Positions 55,538 to 64,000 of a stretch of 64,000 nt of DNA are shown one piece after another. A program made the position numbers and the translations under genes. Numbering within the stretch: position 1 is the first letter of the stretch; the number at the start of each line of letters is the position of its first letter. The stretch is from positions 372,001-436,000 of the forward strand of contig NZ_WQRF01000003.1 of assembly GCF_009758415.1 (NCBI RefSeq), in the 5' to 3' direction. The DNA comes from Devosia marina (GTDB lineage Bacteria; Pseudomonadota; Alphaproteobacteria; Rhizobiales; Devosiaceae). The notes under the pieces are model-generated. The model did not search any database. It was not told the origin of the DNA and was given only the letters and a program-made list of their open reading frames with translations.

Positions 55538-56535
55538 TTGTGGCGGATCCGGGGGTCGAGAAGTGGATAGAGCAGGTCGATCACCAGCCCGGCGGTGGCC
55601 ACGGCAATGATCGAGATGGTGATCGCGCCATAGAGCACGTTGTAGTCACCACCGGTCGCCGCCGCGCGCATGACAAGGCCAATGCCGGGATAGGAGAAGA
55701 TCATCTCGGTCAGCAGCGCGCCGTTGAAGACCATGCCCAGCGAGAGCGCCAGAGCGGTCACTTGCGGCAACAGAGCGTTGCGGAACACGTAACGCGTCAT
55801 CCGCGTCCAGTTGCTCGCGCCCTTCAGCCGGGCATAGATGACATAGGGTTCCTCGGTGGTGGCGACGGCCAGCGCCTTCATCGAGAGGATGTTCCAGCCA
55901 AAGCCTGCCAGGACCAGCGTGATGCCGGGCAGCAACGAATTGTAGATGATCATCCCGACTTTCTCCCAGCTCATCTGACCGACCGGGAAAGTCGCCGATA
56001 GCGGGAAGACCGGGAAAACGTAGGCGAGCAGCAGCAACACCGTGACCGCCAGGATGTAATAGGGGATGGGATAGAGCAGGATGCCAACGAATTCGAGGAT
56101 CGAGGCTGCCTTTTTCTTGTGAAAGTAGCCGGCAACCAGGCCCACCAGATTACCCAGCGTCCAGGCGATAACGGTGGCGGTCAGCAGCAGGCTCAGGGTC
56201 CAGGGCAGCGCCGCCATGAGCATCTGTGACACGGGCTGGGGGAAATAGGTGAAGGATGGCCCGAAGTCGAAGCTGAAGACTATGCGCTTCATGTAATCGA
56301 CATATTGGGTGAAGAGATTGCCTTTGAGGCCGTAAAGATTCTCGAGATTTTCCCGGAGCTCGGCAATGGCCTCGGCGCTCAGGGCTCCATTCGCCCGGCT
56401 TTGTATCTGTCCGATATAGCCGTCCACGGGATTGATCGGCATCAGCCGCGGCAGCAGGAAGGTGATGGACAAGCCAATGAACAGCACGGCCAGATAGAGT
56501 CCGAACCGCTTGGCGATGTAGACGAGTGCACCCAT
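55534..56535 (-). CDS. ABC transporter permease (DppB/OppB-like)
   Basis: The protein is 333 residues with six membrane helices. AKRFGLYLAVLFIGLSITFLLPRLMPINPV is the OppB start, and the EAA loop is in YVIYARLKGASNWTRMTRYVFRNALLPQVTALAL. It partners the OppC-like permease. It follows the binding-protein gene after 72 nt that hold a stem-loop. Confidence 0.95.
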   Translation of the reverse strand: MGALVYIAKRFGLYLAVLFIGLSITFLLPRLMPINPVDGYIGQIQSRANGALSAEAIAELRENLENLYGLKGNLFTQYVDYMKRIVFSFDFGPSFTYFPQPVSQMLMAALPWTLSLLLTATVIAWTLGNLVGLVAGYFHKKKAASILEFVGILLYPIPYYILAVTVLLLLAYVFPVFPLSATFPVGQMSWEKVGMIIYNSLLPGITLVLAGFGWNILSMKALAVATTEEPYVIYARLKGASNWTRMTRYVFRNALLPQVTALALSLGMVFNGALLTEMIFSYPGIGLVMRAAATGGDYNVLYGAITISIIAVATAGLVIDLLYPLLDPRIRHK

Positions 56536-56561
56536 CAGGGATTCCTTTTGCGATAGAGTGT

Positions 56562-56588
56562 GGGGCGGCCCGGAGGAATGGCCGCCCC
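56562..56588. repeat. Stem-loop after the binding-protein gene
   Basis: GGGGCGGCC (56562-56570) and GGCCGCCCC (56580-56588), a perfect 9-bp stem with a 9-nt loop, no T-run. Between a binding-protein gene and its permease gene this usually protects the upstream mRNA from 3' decay, raising binding-protein levels. Confidence 0.6.
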
Positions 56589-56607
56589 AGCCGGTCGTGT
56601 CAGGAGG

Positions 56608-58512
56608 TCACTGTCCGGTAGGCTCGACGTTGGTGACGGTCTTCTTGAACGAGCTCCACCAGGTGTAGGGCGCAGCGTAGAAGTTGTCCTGCTTGGGGAA
56701 GTTCGTCCAATAGGTGCTATTGGTCGGGATGGTCGTCGGGATGTTCATGAGATTGATCATCTGCATGTCTTCCGTCAGATACTTGGCGATCTGCCGACCA
56801 TTTTCGACGAACTCCTCTGTGCCGATCTCGAGGCTGGCACTTTCGGACACGATGTCGAAGATGCGTTCATCCACGATGCGGGCATAGTTCTGCACAAGGG
56901 CATCGTTGGAATCTGCGGGCAGGACGTTGTCTGCGCGGAAGTTGCGCCAGGAGTTCTGCCAGTTGGCGTTATAGGTGCAGGAGTTCGACCAGTTGATCTG
57001 CAGCTCCATGCGGGCATTGGTAGTCTGGACCGTACCAAACTCGCCATTGTCTACCTGACGGGCATTCACGTTGAAGCCTGCCTGGCGCCAGCTGTCGGCA
57101 ATCGAAAAGCCGACGCGCTGCAGAACCTTGTTCCAGTCGCCTGGAATGACGAATTCGAGCACCCAGGGCGAACCGTCGGGCATGGTGAAGAAGCCGTCCG
57201 CACCCTTGGCCATGCCGACCGATTCGAGCATCTTGGCGGCCTGCTCGGGATCGTGCTTCCACCAACCGATACCAAAGCCTGCTTCCACCGCATCGCCAGA
57301 GGGCAGCTGCGCCTGATCAACGCCTTGCGCGGCGAGCGTTTCGACCAGATCGGCGCCGAAATCGGTGTTGAACGGCTTGTAGCCATCCCCAATGGTCAGC
57401 TCTTCGAGCCAGGACTCAAGCGGCTCGACATAAAGCGGATTGGTGATCGGCGTATCAGCCAGCGGCAGTGGCGAGGCCTTGAACTGGCCGCTCATCGCCG
57501 AAATGCCGACCTGCTCGAGATCAAGTGCCAGGGCCAGGGCCCAGCGCACCTCGGGCATGTCGTAAGGCGCCTTCTGGTTGTTGATGTAGATGCCATAGGA
57601 GCAGGCATCATTCATGTCGTGATAGGGGAAGGTCGCCGAGAATGTTTCGATATTCGGGTTGCGCGCCTTGGCAGCCTCGATCGAATCCGGGCTCATGAAG
57701 GTGTCGACATCGTACTGGTTCTGCACGAACGCCAGCGCGCGCGTCTCCTCGGTACCGAAGTCCTTGTAGTAGACGTATTTGACGGCCGGCTCCTCGTCGA
57801 TGTTCCAGCCGGATTCATCCCAGTCCTCGCGCAGCTCCCAGAGCTGCCAGAAACCGTTGGGATCGAATTCCTTGATCTTGTAGGCGCCAAGCGTGACGGC
57901 CGGCGCGTTCTGGAATGTCACCACCTCATCGCCCAGCGGCTCAAACACGTGCTGGGGAACCCAGTTGAACGGCATGCCCCAGGTATAAACGCCCATGCGG
58001 GTGACGAAGTCATAGACCGGGGTGGCGGTCGTCACTTCGAACGTGTGGTCGTCGATCTTTTCGTAGCTATCGACCAGACGCGTGATGGCCGAAACGTTGG
58101 TTAGCTTGTCGCGGTATTTGAAGGCCGTGTCGAAGGTGAAAATGATGTCATCGACGTTGAAATCCTCGCCATCGCTCCACTTGATCCCCTCGCGGATCTT
58201 GACGCGGAACTTGGTGTGCTCGTCATTGAGCACTTCAGGGAAGCCATCGGCCAATTCCGGATAGCTTTCGCCGGTCGCGGTATCCATCTCCCACAGCGCC
58301 GCCCAGCCAAGTTCGCGGAAACCGCGCCAGATGGCATAGGAGTTGAGGGGGTTCTGGGCAGACGGGTTGGACGAACGCCCATCAAATGTCTGCACGATCA
58401 TTGTTTCACTGCGGGGCGTGCCGACATCGGTCATGGCCCCCTGAGCGAAAACGGTGGTTGTCATCAAGGCGCCCATGATGGGCAGCATCCAAGTACGGCC
58501 GTGCCGTGCCAT
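56608..58512 (-). CDS. Family-5 ABC solute-binding protein
   Basis: The protein is 634 residues with a signal peptide (ending near residue 22, VFAQG). Motifs DGRSSNPSAQNPLN, FRVKIREGIKWSDGEDFNVDDIIFTFDTAFKYRDKL and KAPYDMPEVRWALALALDL are typical of family-5 (peptide/nickel/oligosaccharide) binding proteins. The length is above average and close to relatives that bind plant oligosaccharides such as alpha-galactosides. It begins the minus-strand sugar operon. AGGAGG lies just before the ATG at 58512. Confidence 0.93.
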   Translation of the reverse strand: MARHGRTWMLPIMGALMTTTVFAQGAMTDVGTPRSETMIVQTFDGRSSNPSAQNPLNSYAIWRGFRELGWAALWEMDTATGESYPELADGFPEVLNDEHTKFRVKIREGIKWSDGEDFNVDDIIFTFDTAFKYRDKLTNVSAITRLVDSYEKIDDHTFEVTTATPVYDFVTRMGVYTWGMPFNWVPQHVFEPLGDEVVTFQNAPAVTLGAYKIKEFDPNGFWQLWELREDWDESGWNIDEEPAVKYVYYKDFGTEETRALAFVQNQYDVDTFMSPDSIEAAKARNPNIETFSATFPYHDMNDACSYGIYINNQKAPYDMPEVRWALALALDLEQVGISAMSGQFKASPLPLADTPITNPLYVEPLESWLEELTIGDGYKPFNTDFGADLVETLAAQGVDQAQLPSGDAVEAGFGIGWWKHDPEQAAKMLESVGMAKGADGFFTMPDGSPWVLEFVIPGDWNKVLQRVGFSIADSWRQAGFNVNARQVDNGEFGTVQTTNARMELQINWSNSCTYNANWQNSWRNFRADNVLPADSNDALVQNYARIVDERIFDIVSESASLEIGTEEFVENGRQIAKYLTEDMQMINLMNIPTTIPTNSTYWTNFPKQDNFYAAPYTWWSSFKKTVTNVEPTGQ

Positions 58513-58687
58513 ATTTTCCTCCTCTGCAGCCGCTTGACCTGAAGCGGCCATCCAATGCGGATCATTTCGGAATTCCAGGCAGGCCAAAGCTCTGTCAGGC
58601 CCCATTCAGGGCCCTGCAAACAAGGCAAGTTGGACTGACTTTCCTCCGCACGCTCCCGCGCTCCATCGCAATGTCGTTTGTTGTTAT

Positions 58688-58702
58688 TTTCGATTTATTG
58701 CG
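58688..58702. promoter_or_regulatory. Candidate DeoR operator in front of the ABC operon
   Basis: TTTCGATTTATTGCG lies 176 nt upstream of the binding-protein ATG, in the 281-nt gap between the DeoR and binding-protein genes. Within it CGATTTA and CGATTAG (58691, 58701) are approximate direct repeats, as in DeoR-family sites. Nearly the same element occurs at 59735-59748. Confidence 0.5.
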
Positions 58703-58793
58703 ATTAGTAAGGATTATGATCGAGCGCAGCGATTGTCAATGCTCCTCCACACGTGAGGAAGCCAAAAAAATCACCAATGGGTGTAAAGCGCTG

Positions 58794-59618
58794 CTAGCTG
58801 GCGATAATGACTTCGACGCCGCGGCGCTCGAACTCGGCGCGGTCACTGTCGGAAATGCCGTCATCCGTGATCAGCGTATGAACCATTTCCACGCCACCGA
58901 GAGCCGAGAAGGACACTTTGCCGATCTTGGTGGAATCAGCCAGCAGATAGACATGCGAGGCAGCCTTCACCATGGCACGCTTGACGTAGATATCGCCAAT
59001 CGAGGGATAGGTCAGGCCGACATCGAAGGACACGCCCGCCGTCGCCAGAAACAGCTTCTGCGCATATATGCCAACAAAGAACTCCACCGACTTCTCACCG
59101 CTCAACGACAGTGTCGGCGCTTTGAATTGCCCTGCGGGCATATGGACGGTGTTGCTCGGTATGGCCCCAAGGATCAGGGCGATGTTGAGGGCATTGGTGA
59201 TGATGTTTAGCTCTTGGCGAGCCCGGAGATTCTCAGCAAATTGGGTCGTCGTCGAACCGGAATCGATGATGAGGGTCTCATTGTCGCCCACAAGCGCTGC
59301 GGCAGCACTGCCGATCGCGCGCTTCTTATCCATGTTCTGAATTTGTTGCAGGGACATGGACTGAACCTGTTGGGGGATCGAGCGAAGAAATGCCCCTCCA
59401 TGCTCCCGGGTAATGAACCCCTCAGCATCAAGCCGCTCGAGATCCTGGCGAATGGTTGCCTCGGAGACATGGAACGCAGCGGACAGATCACGTACACGCG
59501 CGCTGCCCTCTTCCTGAAGCCATTCGAGAATGGCCATGCGCCTGGGCTCTGCGAGCAATTGCGGCTGGGCACCCCGTTCCGCACCACGCTTGCGCCGAGT
59601 CGCCTTTGCCTTTTCCAC
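58794..59618 (-). CDS. DeoR/GlpR family transcriptional regulator
   Basis: The protein is 274 residues. The helix-turn-helix (EPRRMAILEWLQEEGSARVRDLSAAFHVSEATIRQDLERLDAEGFITREHGGA) is the DeoR signature. The C-terminal domain has the phosphosugar-binding region DSGSTTTQFAENL and GVSFDVGLTYP. It would repress the flanking operons until a sugar phosphate, probably an intermediate of the plus-strand pathway, binds. It is divergent from the transketolase operon and lies upstream of the ABC operon on the same strand. Confidence 0.93.
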   Translation of the reverse strand: MEKAKATRRKRGAERGAQPQLLAEPRRMAILEWLQEEGSARVRDLSAAFHVSEATIRQDLERLDAEGFITREHGGAFLRSIPQQVQSMSLQQIQNMDKKRAIGSAAAALVGDNETLIIDSGSTTTQFAENLRARQELNIITNALNIALILGAIPSNTVHMPAGQFKAPTLSLSGEKSVEFFVGIYAQKLFLATAGVSFDVGLTYPSIGDIYVKRAMVKAASHVYLLADSTKIGKVSFSALGGVEMVHTLITDDGISDSDRAEFERRGVEVIIAS

Positions 59619-59734
59619 CTTAACTTACCCCGCACCCTTCACCGTCAGAATAACGCCCTTAGCATATTCAGGCTTAGGGGGGCACCGGAAAACTCGATAA
59701 ATCAGCAAGGCTAAAAGTCAGCTCACCGACAAAA

Positions 59735-59748
59735 CGCAAAAATCGAAA
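59735..59748. promoter_or_regulatory. Candidate DeoR operator in front of the transketolase operon
   Basis: Read on the minus strand it is TTTCGATTTTTGCG, identical to the element at 58688 except for one missing base. It stands 187 nt before the first transketolase gene and 117 nt before the DeoR ATG, so it could control both. The rest of the 316-nt gap shows no convincing gene. Confidence 0.5.
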
Positions 59749-59934
59749 GTTTTCACTATTGCGCGAAAGCCGTGTGCGCTGTAGCTATCAGAAAAGCACA
59801 GCAATCGGGCTCGCACTGTGGTGGTGAGGAGGCCATGGCGTCGAAAAGACGAGGTGGCAACGGAGCAGGAATTTCGGCCCGCGACTTTCCGGTTTGCAGT
59901 CGTGCTGCCTTGCTCGACGTAATGGGAGACATCA

Positions 59935-60777
59935 ATGACTTCGCCCGCAACTCTGCAAAAAAATGACCTGGTGCCAGAGATTGCAGCCAAGGCCCTGTGG
60001 ATACGACGTCGCAGTTTCCAGATGGTCTATGAAGCGCAGATGGGGCACCCGGGCGGAGACTTCAGCGCGGCCGATATTCTGGCAACGCTCTATTTCGGGG
60101 TCATGCAGTTTACGCCGGACCGTCCGAACGACCCCGCGCGCGACCGCTTCGTGATGAGCAAGGGCCATTGCACAGGCGCTTTCTATTCGGTGCTGGCGGC
60201 CGCCGGATATTTCCCCGAGGCTGACCTCAAGACCTACATGGAGCCACTGAGCAAGCTGAACGGCCATCCCAATCGCAACTACCTGCCAGGCGTCGAAACC
60301 AATACCGGCCCACTTGGTCACGGACTGCCGGTGGCTACCGGCATCGCCATAGCCGGCCAGATAGACAATGCCGACTTTCGGACCTTTGTTCTCACCGGCG
60401 ATGGTGAGTTGCAGGAAGGCAGCAATTGGGAATGCGCGCTGACCGCAGCCCACCGCAAGCTGGAGAATTTGACGCTCATTGTTGACCGCAACCGTCTGCA
60501 ACAGGGGGCGCGGACCGAAGAAACGGCAACGCTGGACCCGTTGGACGATAAATGGCGGGCCTTCGGCTGGCATGTCGAAGTGGTTGACGGGCATGATCAC
60601 GGCCAGCTGCTTGAGGTCCTGACCGCCTCGCCCAAGGGACGTGGCAAGCCGCTCTGCGTGATCGCCAATACATTCAAGGGCAAAGGCGTGAGCTACATGC
60701 ACGACAACGTCGCCTGGCATCACGGCGTGCCAAACAAAGAACAATACGAACAAGCCATGGCGGAACTGGTCCAATGA
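59935..60777 (+). CDS. aptA: Split transketolase N-terminal subunit (AptA-like)
   Basis: The protein is 280 residues, only the TPP-binding half of transketolase. GHPGGDFSAADILATLYFG and the TPP/metal motif GDGELQEGSNWECALTAAHRKLENLTLIVDRN are present. In the D-apiose pathway AptA and AptB together act on apulose-4-phosphate and glyceraldehyde-3-phosphate to give xylulose-5-phosphate and dihydroxyacetone phosphate. The adjoining FGGY kinase and xylose-isomerase-like genes make this assignment likely. Split transketolases also serve other sugars, so the substrate is inferred. GGGAGA precedes the ATG. Confidence 0.85.
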   Translation: MTSPATLQKNDLVPEIAAKALWIRRRSFQMVYEAQMGHPGGDFSAADILATLYFGVMQFTPDRPNDPARDRFVMSKGHCTGAFYSVLAAAGYFPEADLKTYMEPLSKLNGHPNRNYLPGVETNTGPLGHGLPVATGIAIAGQIDNADFRTFVLTGDGELQEGSNWECALTAAHRKLENLTLIVDRNRLQQGARTEETATLDPLDDKWRAFGWHVEVVDGHDHGQLLEVLTASPKGRGKPLCVIANTFKGKGVSYMHDNVAWHHGVPNKEQYEQAMAELVQ

Positions 60778-61733
60778 GCGCTGCTGCATCCAAGAAAGAA
60801 GGCTATTTCGATTGCAGGGATAGCTTCGCCGCAACCATTGAAGCTTTGGCCGAGCGCGATCCGAGGATCGTGACGGTAGTGAGCGACAGCGTCGGCTCAT
60901 CCAAGCTTGGCGGATTCAAGAAGAAATTCCCCGAGCGCATGGTCAATGTCGGCATTGCCGAACAGACCCTGGTTGCTGTCGGTGCAGGTCTGGCCAATGG
61001 CGGCAAGGTGCCCTTCGTGTCCGCGGCCTCCTGCTTCATCACCGGACGCGCCATGGAGCAGGTCAAGGCCGACATCGCCTACTCCAACGTCAATGTGAAG
61101 CTGATCGGCCAGTCGAGCGGCGTAGCGTACGGGGAACTGGGTCCGACTCATCACTCGATCGAAGATCTTGCCTGGCTGCGGCTTTTCAACAATCTCACCC
61201 TGATCGTACCGGCCGATCCCTGGCAGACCGAGCAGGCCATTCTGGCCGCGGCCGAGATGGATGGCCCGGTTTTCGTGCGTGTCAGCCGCATGCCCGTACC
61301 GGCCCTGGCGCGCGCAACCGGATCGAAGTTTGCAATCGGCAAGGCCGAGACACTGGTGGAGGGTTCGGATGCCACCATTATCGCCAATGGCACCATGGTC
61401 CATCGGGCCGTTGCCGCCGCTACGGCACTGAGGAGCGAGGGCATTTCTGCTCGTGTCGTCAACATGGCTACGGTCAATCCGCTGGACGAAGCGGCGATCG
61501 CTGCTGCTGCCGAGACGGGAGCAATCGTTACCATCGAGGAGCATTCGGTGCGTGGCGGTCTGGGTGGCGCGGTAGCGGAGATCATCGCCAGCACTAATCC
61601 CGTACCGATGCGCATCATGGGATTCCCCGGCTTCGTACCGACGGGTTCCGCAGAATGGCTGATGGAGCACTATGGCCTCACTGACGCTGGAATCGCTGCA
61701 GCCGTCAGACAGACCATTGCCCGCAAGAAATGA
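60774..61733 (+). CDS. aptB: Split transketolase C-terminal subunit (AptB-like)
   Basis: The protein is 319 residues, the pyrimidine-binding and C-terminal halves of transketolase. GIAEQTLVAVGAGLANGGKVPFVSAASCF is the family region holding the catalytic Glu, followed by GPTHHSIEDLAWLRLFNNLTLIVPADPWQTEQAI. It completes the enzyme with the preceding subunit, whose stop codon overlaps its start (ATGA). Function on apulose-4-phosphate is inferred from the gene set. Confidence 0.88.
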   Translation: MSAAASKKEGYFDCRDSFAATIEALAERDPRIVTVVSDSVGSSKLGGFKKKFPERMVNVGIAEQTLVAVGAGLANGGKVPFVSAASCFITGRAMEQVKADIAYSNVNVKLIGQSSGVAYGELGPTHHSIEDLAWLRLFNNLTLIVPADPWQTEQAILAAAEMDGPVFVRVSRMPVPALARATGSKFAIGKAETLVEGSDATIIANGTMVHRAVAAATALRSEGISARVVNMATVNPLDEAAIAAAAETGAIVTIEEHSVRGGLGGAVAEIIASTNPVPMRIMGFPGFVPTGSAEWLMEHYGLTDAGIAAAVRQTIARKK

Positions 61734-63214
61734 CTGATCGTGAACTGATCCTCGCCATCGACCAGGGCACCACCAACACCAAGGCGCTGTTGGTTGACGC
61801 AACCGGTCGCGTCCACAGTCAGGCTTCGGTGCCCAATTTGGTCACCTATCCTCGGCCCGGCTGGGCAGAGCAGTCCGGCATTGATTTGATTGCCGGCGTC
61901 CAGACAGTGATTGCCGATGTCCTCGCCAAAGCCGGTGATGTTCCGATCATCGGCGTGGGCATTTCCAACCAGCGCGAGTCCATCCTTGTCTGGGATGCCG
62001 CCACCGGCGTGCCTGTTGGTCCTCTCGTGATCTGGCAATGCCGCCGCTCGGCCCCCAAATGCGAGGCCCTGCGCGCCGACGGTCATGCCGAAGCCATCGA
62101 AAGCCGGACCGGGCTTGCCCTGGACCCTCTCTTCCCCGCCGCCAAGATCACCTGGTTGCTGGACAATGTTCCTGGTGCACGGACGCGCGCCGAGAAAGGC
62201 GAATTGCGGGTAGGCACCGTGGATTCATGGCTGCTCTGGAACCTGACTGGCGGGACGGTGCACACCACCGATCACTCCAACGCATCCCGTACCCAGTTGT
62301 TCAACACCAAGACCCTGAGCTGGGACGAGGAGCTGTGCACCCTGTTCGACGTGCCAATGTCCATGCTGGCCGAGATAAAATCTTCCGATAGCCGCTTCGG
62401 CGCTACAGCCGAAGGCGCATGCGCCCTGCCCGCCGGGACGCCGATCCTTTCCATGATCGGGGATTCTCATGCGGCCCTGTTCGGCCATGGCGTGCGCGAG
62501 CCGGGCACGGTCAAGGGCACCTATGGCACTGGCACATCGCTGATGGCGCTGACCCCGGAACGCATCCGATCCACCCATGGCATCTCGAGCACCATTGCCT
62601 GGAGCCAGAACGGCAAGGCGCAATATGCGCTCGAAGGCAATATTTCCGTCTCGGGCCAGACCGCAGCCTTCGTCGCCGAATTGCTCGGCCTAGCCGATGC
62701 TGCGACCTTGTCTGCGCTCGCCGAAACTGTGCCGGACAGCAATGGCGTGACGTTCGTACCTGCTTTGGTCGGTCTGGGTGCGCCCTACTGGCGGTCTGAT
62801 GCGCGCGGCACCATGACTGGCATGAGCCTTGGAACCAAGCCGGCGCACCTGGCGCGGGCCGCCCTTGAAGCCATCGCCTTCCAGGTTGCCGATGTTTATG
62901 CGGCTATGGAAGCTGATATGGGCTCGGCCCTGGGTGAACTGCGCGCCGATGGCGGCGCTTCGCGCAACCCATTGGTGATGCAATTTCAGTCCGACATTTT
63001 GGGCCGGCCGGTAGCGGCCGCTGCGGCCCCTGAAGTCAGTGCGCTCGGCGCCGCCGCCCTCGCCTTTTCGGCGCTCGGCACCGCCATGCCAGGCGTGCCG
63101 GCAGCCGACAAGTACGAGCCGAGCATGAGCGCGGCAGAATGCGCCAATCACCGCCAGCGCTGGGCGTCAGCCGTGACCCAGACATTGGCGACAAACAACA
63201 AGACGACGAGCTAG
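61730..63214 (+). CDS. aplK: FGGY carbohydrate kinase, glycerol-kinase-like (AplK-like)
   Basis: The protein is 494 residues. It begins with the ATP motif LAIDQGTTNTKALLVD and contains VGTVDSWLLWNLTGG, the phosphate-2 motif GTYGTGTSLMAL and the adenosine motif LRADGGASRNPLVMQFQSDILGRPV. It is close to glycerol kinase in pattern, but a split transketolase and an isomerase in the same operon point to apulose kinase, which makes apulose-4-phosphate. The start overlaps the aptB-like stop codon. Glycerol or another polyol remains an alternative. Confidence 0.88.
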   Translation: MTDRELILAIDQGTTNTKALLVDATGRVHSQASVPNLVTYPRPGWAEQSGIDLIAGVQTVIADVLAKAGDVPIIGVGISNQRESILVWDAATGVPVGPLVIWQCRRSAPKCEALRADGHAEAIESRTGLALDPLFPAAKITWLLDNVPGARTRAEKGELRVGTVDSWLLWNLTGGTVHTTDHSNASRTQLFNTKTLSWDEELCTLFDVPMSMLAEIKSSDSRFGATAEGACALPAGTPILSMIGDSHAALFGHGVREPGTVKGTYGTGTSLMALTPERIRSTHGISSTIAWSQNGKAQYALEGNISVSGQTAAFVAELLGLADAATLSALAETVPDSNGVTFVPALVGLGAPYWRSDARGTMTGMSLGTKPAHLARAALEAIAFQVADVYAAMEADMGSALGELRADGGASRNPLVMQFQSDILGRPVAAAAAPEVSALGAAALAFSALGTAMPGVPAADKYEPSMSAAECANHRQRWASAVTQTLATNNKTTS

Positions 63215-63223
63215 GAGGATCCC

Positions 63224-64000
63224 ATGAGCACACCCCGTTTTGGCGCTGGTATCTGGCACTTCGCCACTTATCTTGATCGCTATGCCACCGATGGCTATGG
63301 CGTGCCGCGCAGTATCATCGAGGCCATCGACCTGGCTGGCCAGGTCAAGGACCTGTCGGTCGTCGACCTTAACTGGCCCTATTTCGGCGGTGAGTTTTCC
63401 GACGCCGAGATAAAGACCGCGCTTGAACGCAACAAGCTCGGTGCGATCGGCATCACGCCCGAGATCTACACCCGCGATTTCGTCAAGGGCGCTTTCACCA
63501 ATCCCGATGCCGGCATCCGCCGCAAGGCGCATGAACTGGTGACCGCGGCCTGCGACGTGGTTCGCTTCCATAAGGCCGACTATGTCAAGCTCTGGCCCGG
63601 CCAGGACGGTTGGGATTATCCCTTCCAGGTTGACTATTCAACGCAATGGCAGCGTTCGCTGGATGGCGTTGGCCAACTGGCAAGCGAGAACCCGGACCTC
63701 AAATTCGTCATCGAATATAAGCCGCGCGAGCCGCGCGTGCGCATGAGCTTTGGTTCGGTCGCCCGCACCATTCTGGGCATCGAAAAGATCGGCCTGCCCA
63801 ATATCGGCATCCTGCTCGATTTCGGCCACGCAATCATGGGCGGCGAATCCGCTGCCGACAGTGCGCAGCTGGCTATCGATTACGGTCGCCTGTTCGGCAT
63901 GGACGTCAACGACAATTATCGCTCCTGGGACGACGATCTGGTGGCAGGCAGCCTCCATCCGATCGAACTCTTCGAGTTCTTCCACGTGCTCAAGAAGAAC
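63224..64000 (+). CDS. apsI: Xylose-isomerase-like TIM-barrel protein, partial (ApsI-like)
   Basis: Only the first 259 codons lie in the window; no stop codon is reached. The sequence is a sugar-phosphate isomerase/epimerase-type TIM barrel: [13 protein letters not shown] at the start, then [14 protein letters not shown] and [14 protein letters not shown] with candidate metal ligands Glu and Asp/His. AGGAGG lies before the ATG. As the fourth gene of a split-transketolase/FGGY-kinase operon it is the expected D-apiose isomerase (apiose to apulose). Confidence 0.8.
   Translation, partial: MSTPRFGAGIWHFATYLDRYATDGYGVPRSIIEAIDLAGQVKDLSVVDLNWPYFGGEFSDAEIKTALERNKLGAIGITPEIYTRDFVKGAFTNPDAGIRRKAHELVTAACDVVRFHKADYVKLWPGQDGWDYPFQVDYSTQWQRSLDGVGQLASENPDLKFVIEYKPREPRVRMSFGSVARTILGIEKIGLPNIGILLDFGHAIMGGESAADSAQLAIDYGRLFGMDVNDNYRSWDDDLVAGSLHPIELFEFFHVLKKN

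Noticed and set aside
56560..58104. Open frame of 514 codons opposite the binding-protein gene
   Set aside because: The opposite strand encodes a complete family-5 binding protein with signal peptide and ribosome site. The antisense frame has no recognisable motif.
59772..59966. 64-codon frame upstream of the transketolase subunit gene
   Set aside because: It overlaps the start of the transketolase gene, has no family resemblance and its possible ribosome site is badly spaced.

Overview
The window is GC-rich, densely coded bacterial DNA from an alphaproteobacterium, most likely of the order Hyphomicrobiales and possibly Devosia-like. The evidence is a ctrA/chpT cell-cycle set, a Caulobacter-type fliF-fliG-fliH-fliN-flbD flagellar operon, the DUF1134 envelope protein EipA, RpoH, and TTAA-N7-TTAA-like CtrA boxes. 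The genus is an inference from gene content. I saw no rRNA, tRNA, CRISPR array, insertion sequence or prophage.

Layout. (1) 75-8095: a glutathione transferase gene, then a flagellar operon fliF-fliG-fliH-fliN-flbD-flhA with a CtrA-like box in front. (2) 8092-19112: housekeeping and envelope genes (DUF305, LysE exporter and kinase, DUF2934, metallopeptidase, RluD-type synthase, membrane coiled-coil proteins, eipA, a YHS protein, chpT with a CheY-like receiver, an ECF42-type sigma factor). (3) 19135-22111: ctrA divergent from fliI-fliJ, sharing a TTAA-rich and GANTC-rich control region. (4) 22177-34678: PRC-barrel protein, GNAT, rpoH, a repeat-bearing gap, ftsH, glmM, an outer-membrane barrel, a DenD-like dehydrogenase, a soluble sugar dehydrogenase and an MFS carrier. 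(5) 34679-35980: a 1.3-kb stretch without intact genes that holds a decayed piece of a DUF1593 gene. (6) 35981-42890: a TAXI-type TRAP transporter, a LysR regulator, a tartrate dehydrogenase-like gene and a glycerate 2-kinase-like gene, together a hydroxy-acid catabolic locus. (7) 42887-45920: DUF3299, ABC permease, ABC ATPase and a His-rich DUF2796 protein, resembling the zrg zinc-uptake set of Vibrio. (8) 46139-48556: a metallo-beta-lactamase-fold protein and an aldo/keto reductase. (9) 48628-64000: a sugar locus running off the window edge.

The last locus is the most interesting. A plus-strand operon encodes a split transketolase (two subunits), an FGGY kinase and a xylose-isomerase-like TIM-barrel protein. 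This is the enzyme set of the D-apiose pathway (AptA, AptB, AplK, ApsI). Divergent from it lie a DeoR-type repressor gene and an 8-gene minus-strand operon: a family-5 binding protein, two permeases, two ATPases, two paralogous DUF5060/DUF4038-like glycoside hydrolases without signal peptides, and a DUF1593 nucleoside-hydrolase-like protein. DUF4038 proteins include the GH140 apiosidases, so the region may import apiose-containing glycosides whole and open them in the cytoplasm. A nearly identical TTTCGATTT(A)TTGCG element stands in front of both operons and is a candidate repressor site.

The cell-cycle and motility genes also form a logical unit. CtrA and its phosphotransferase ChpT are encoded here, and 7-of-8 matches to the CtrA box lie in front of fliF, eipA, ctrA and fliI, genes that CtrA controls in related bacteria.
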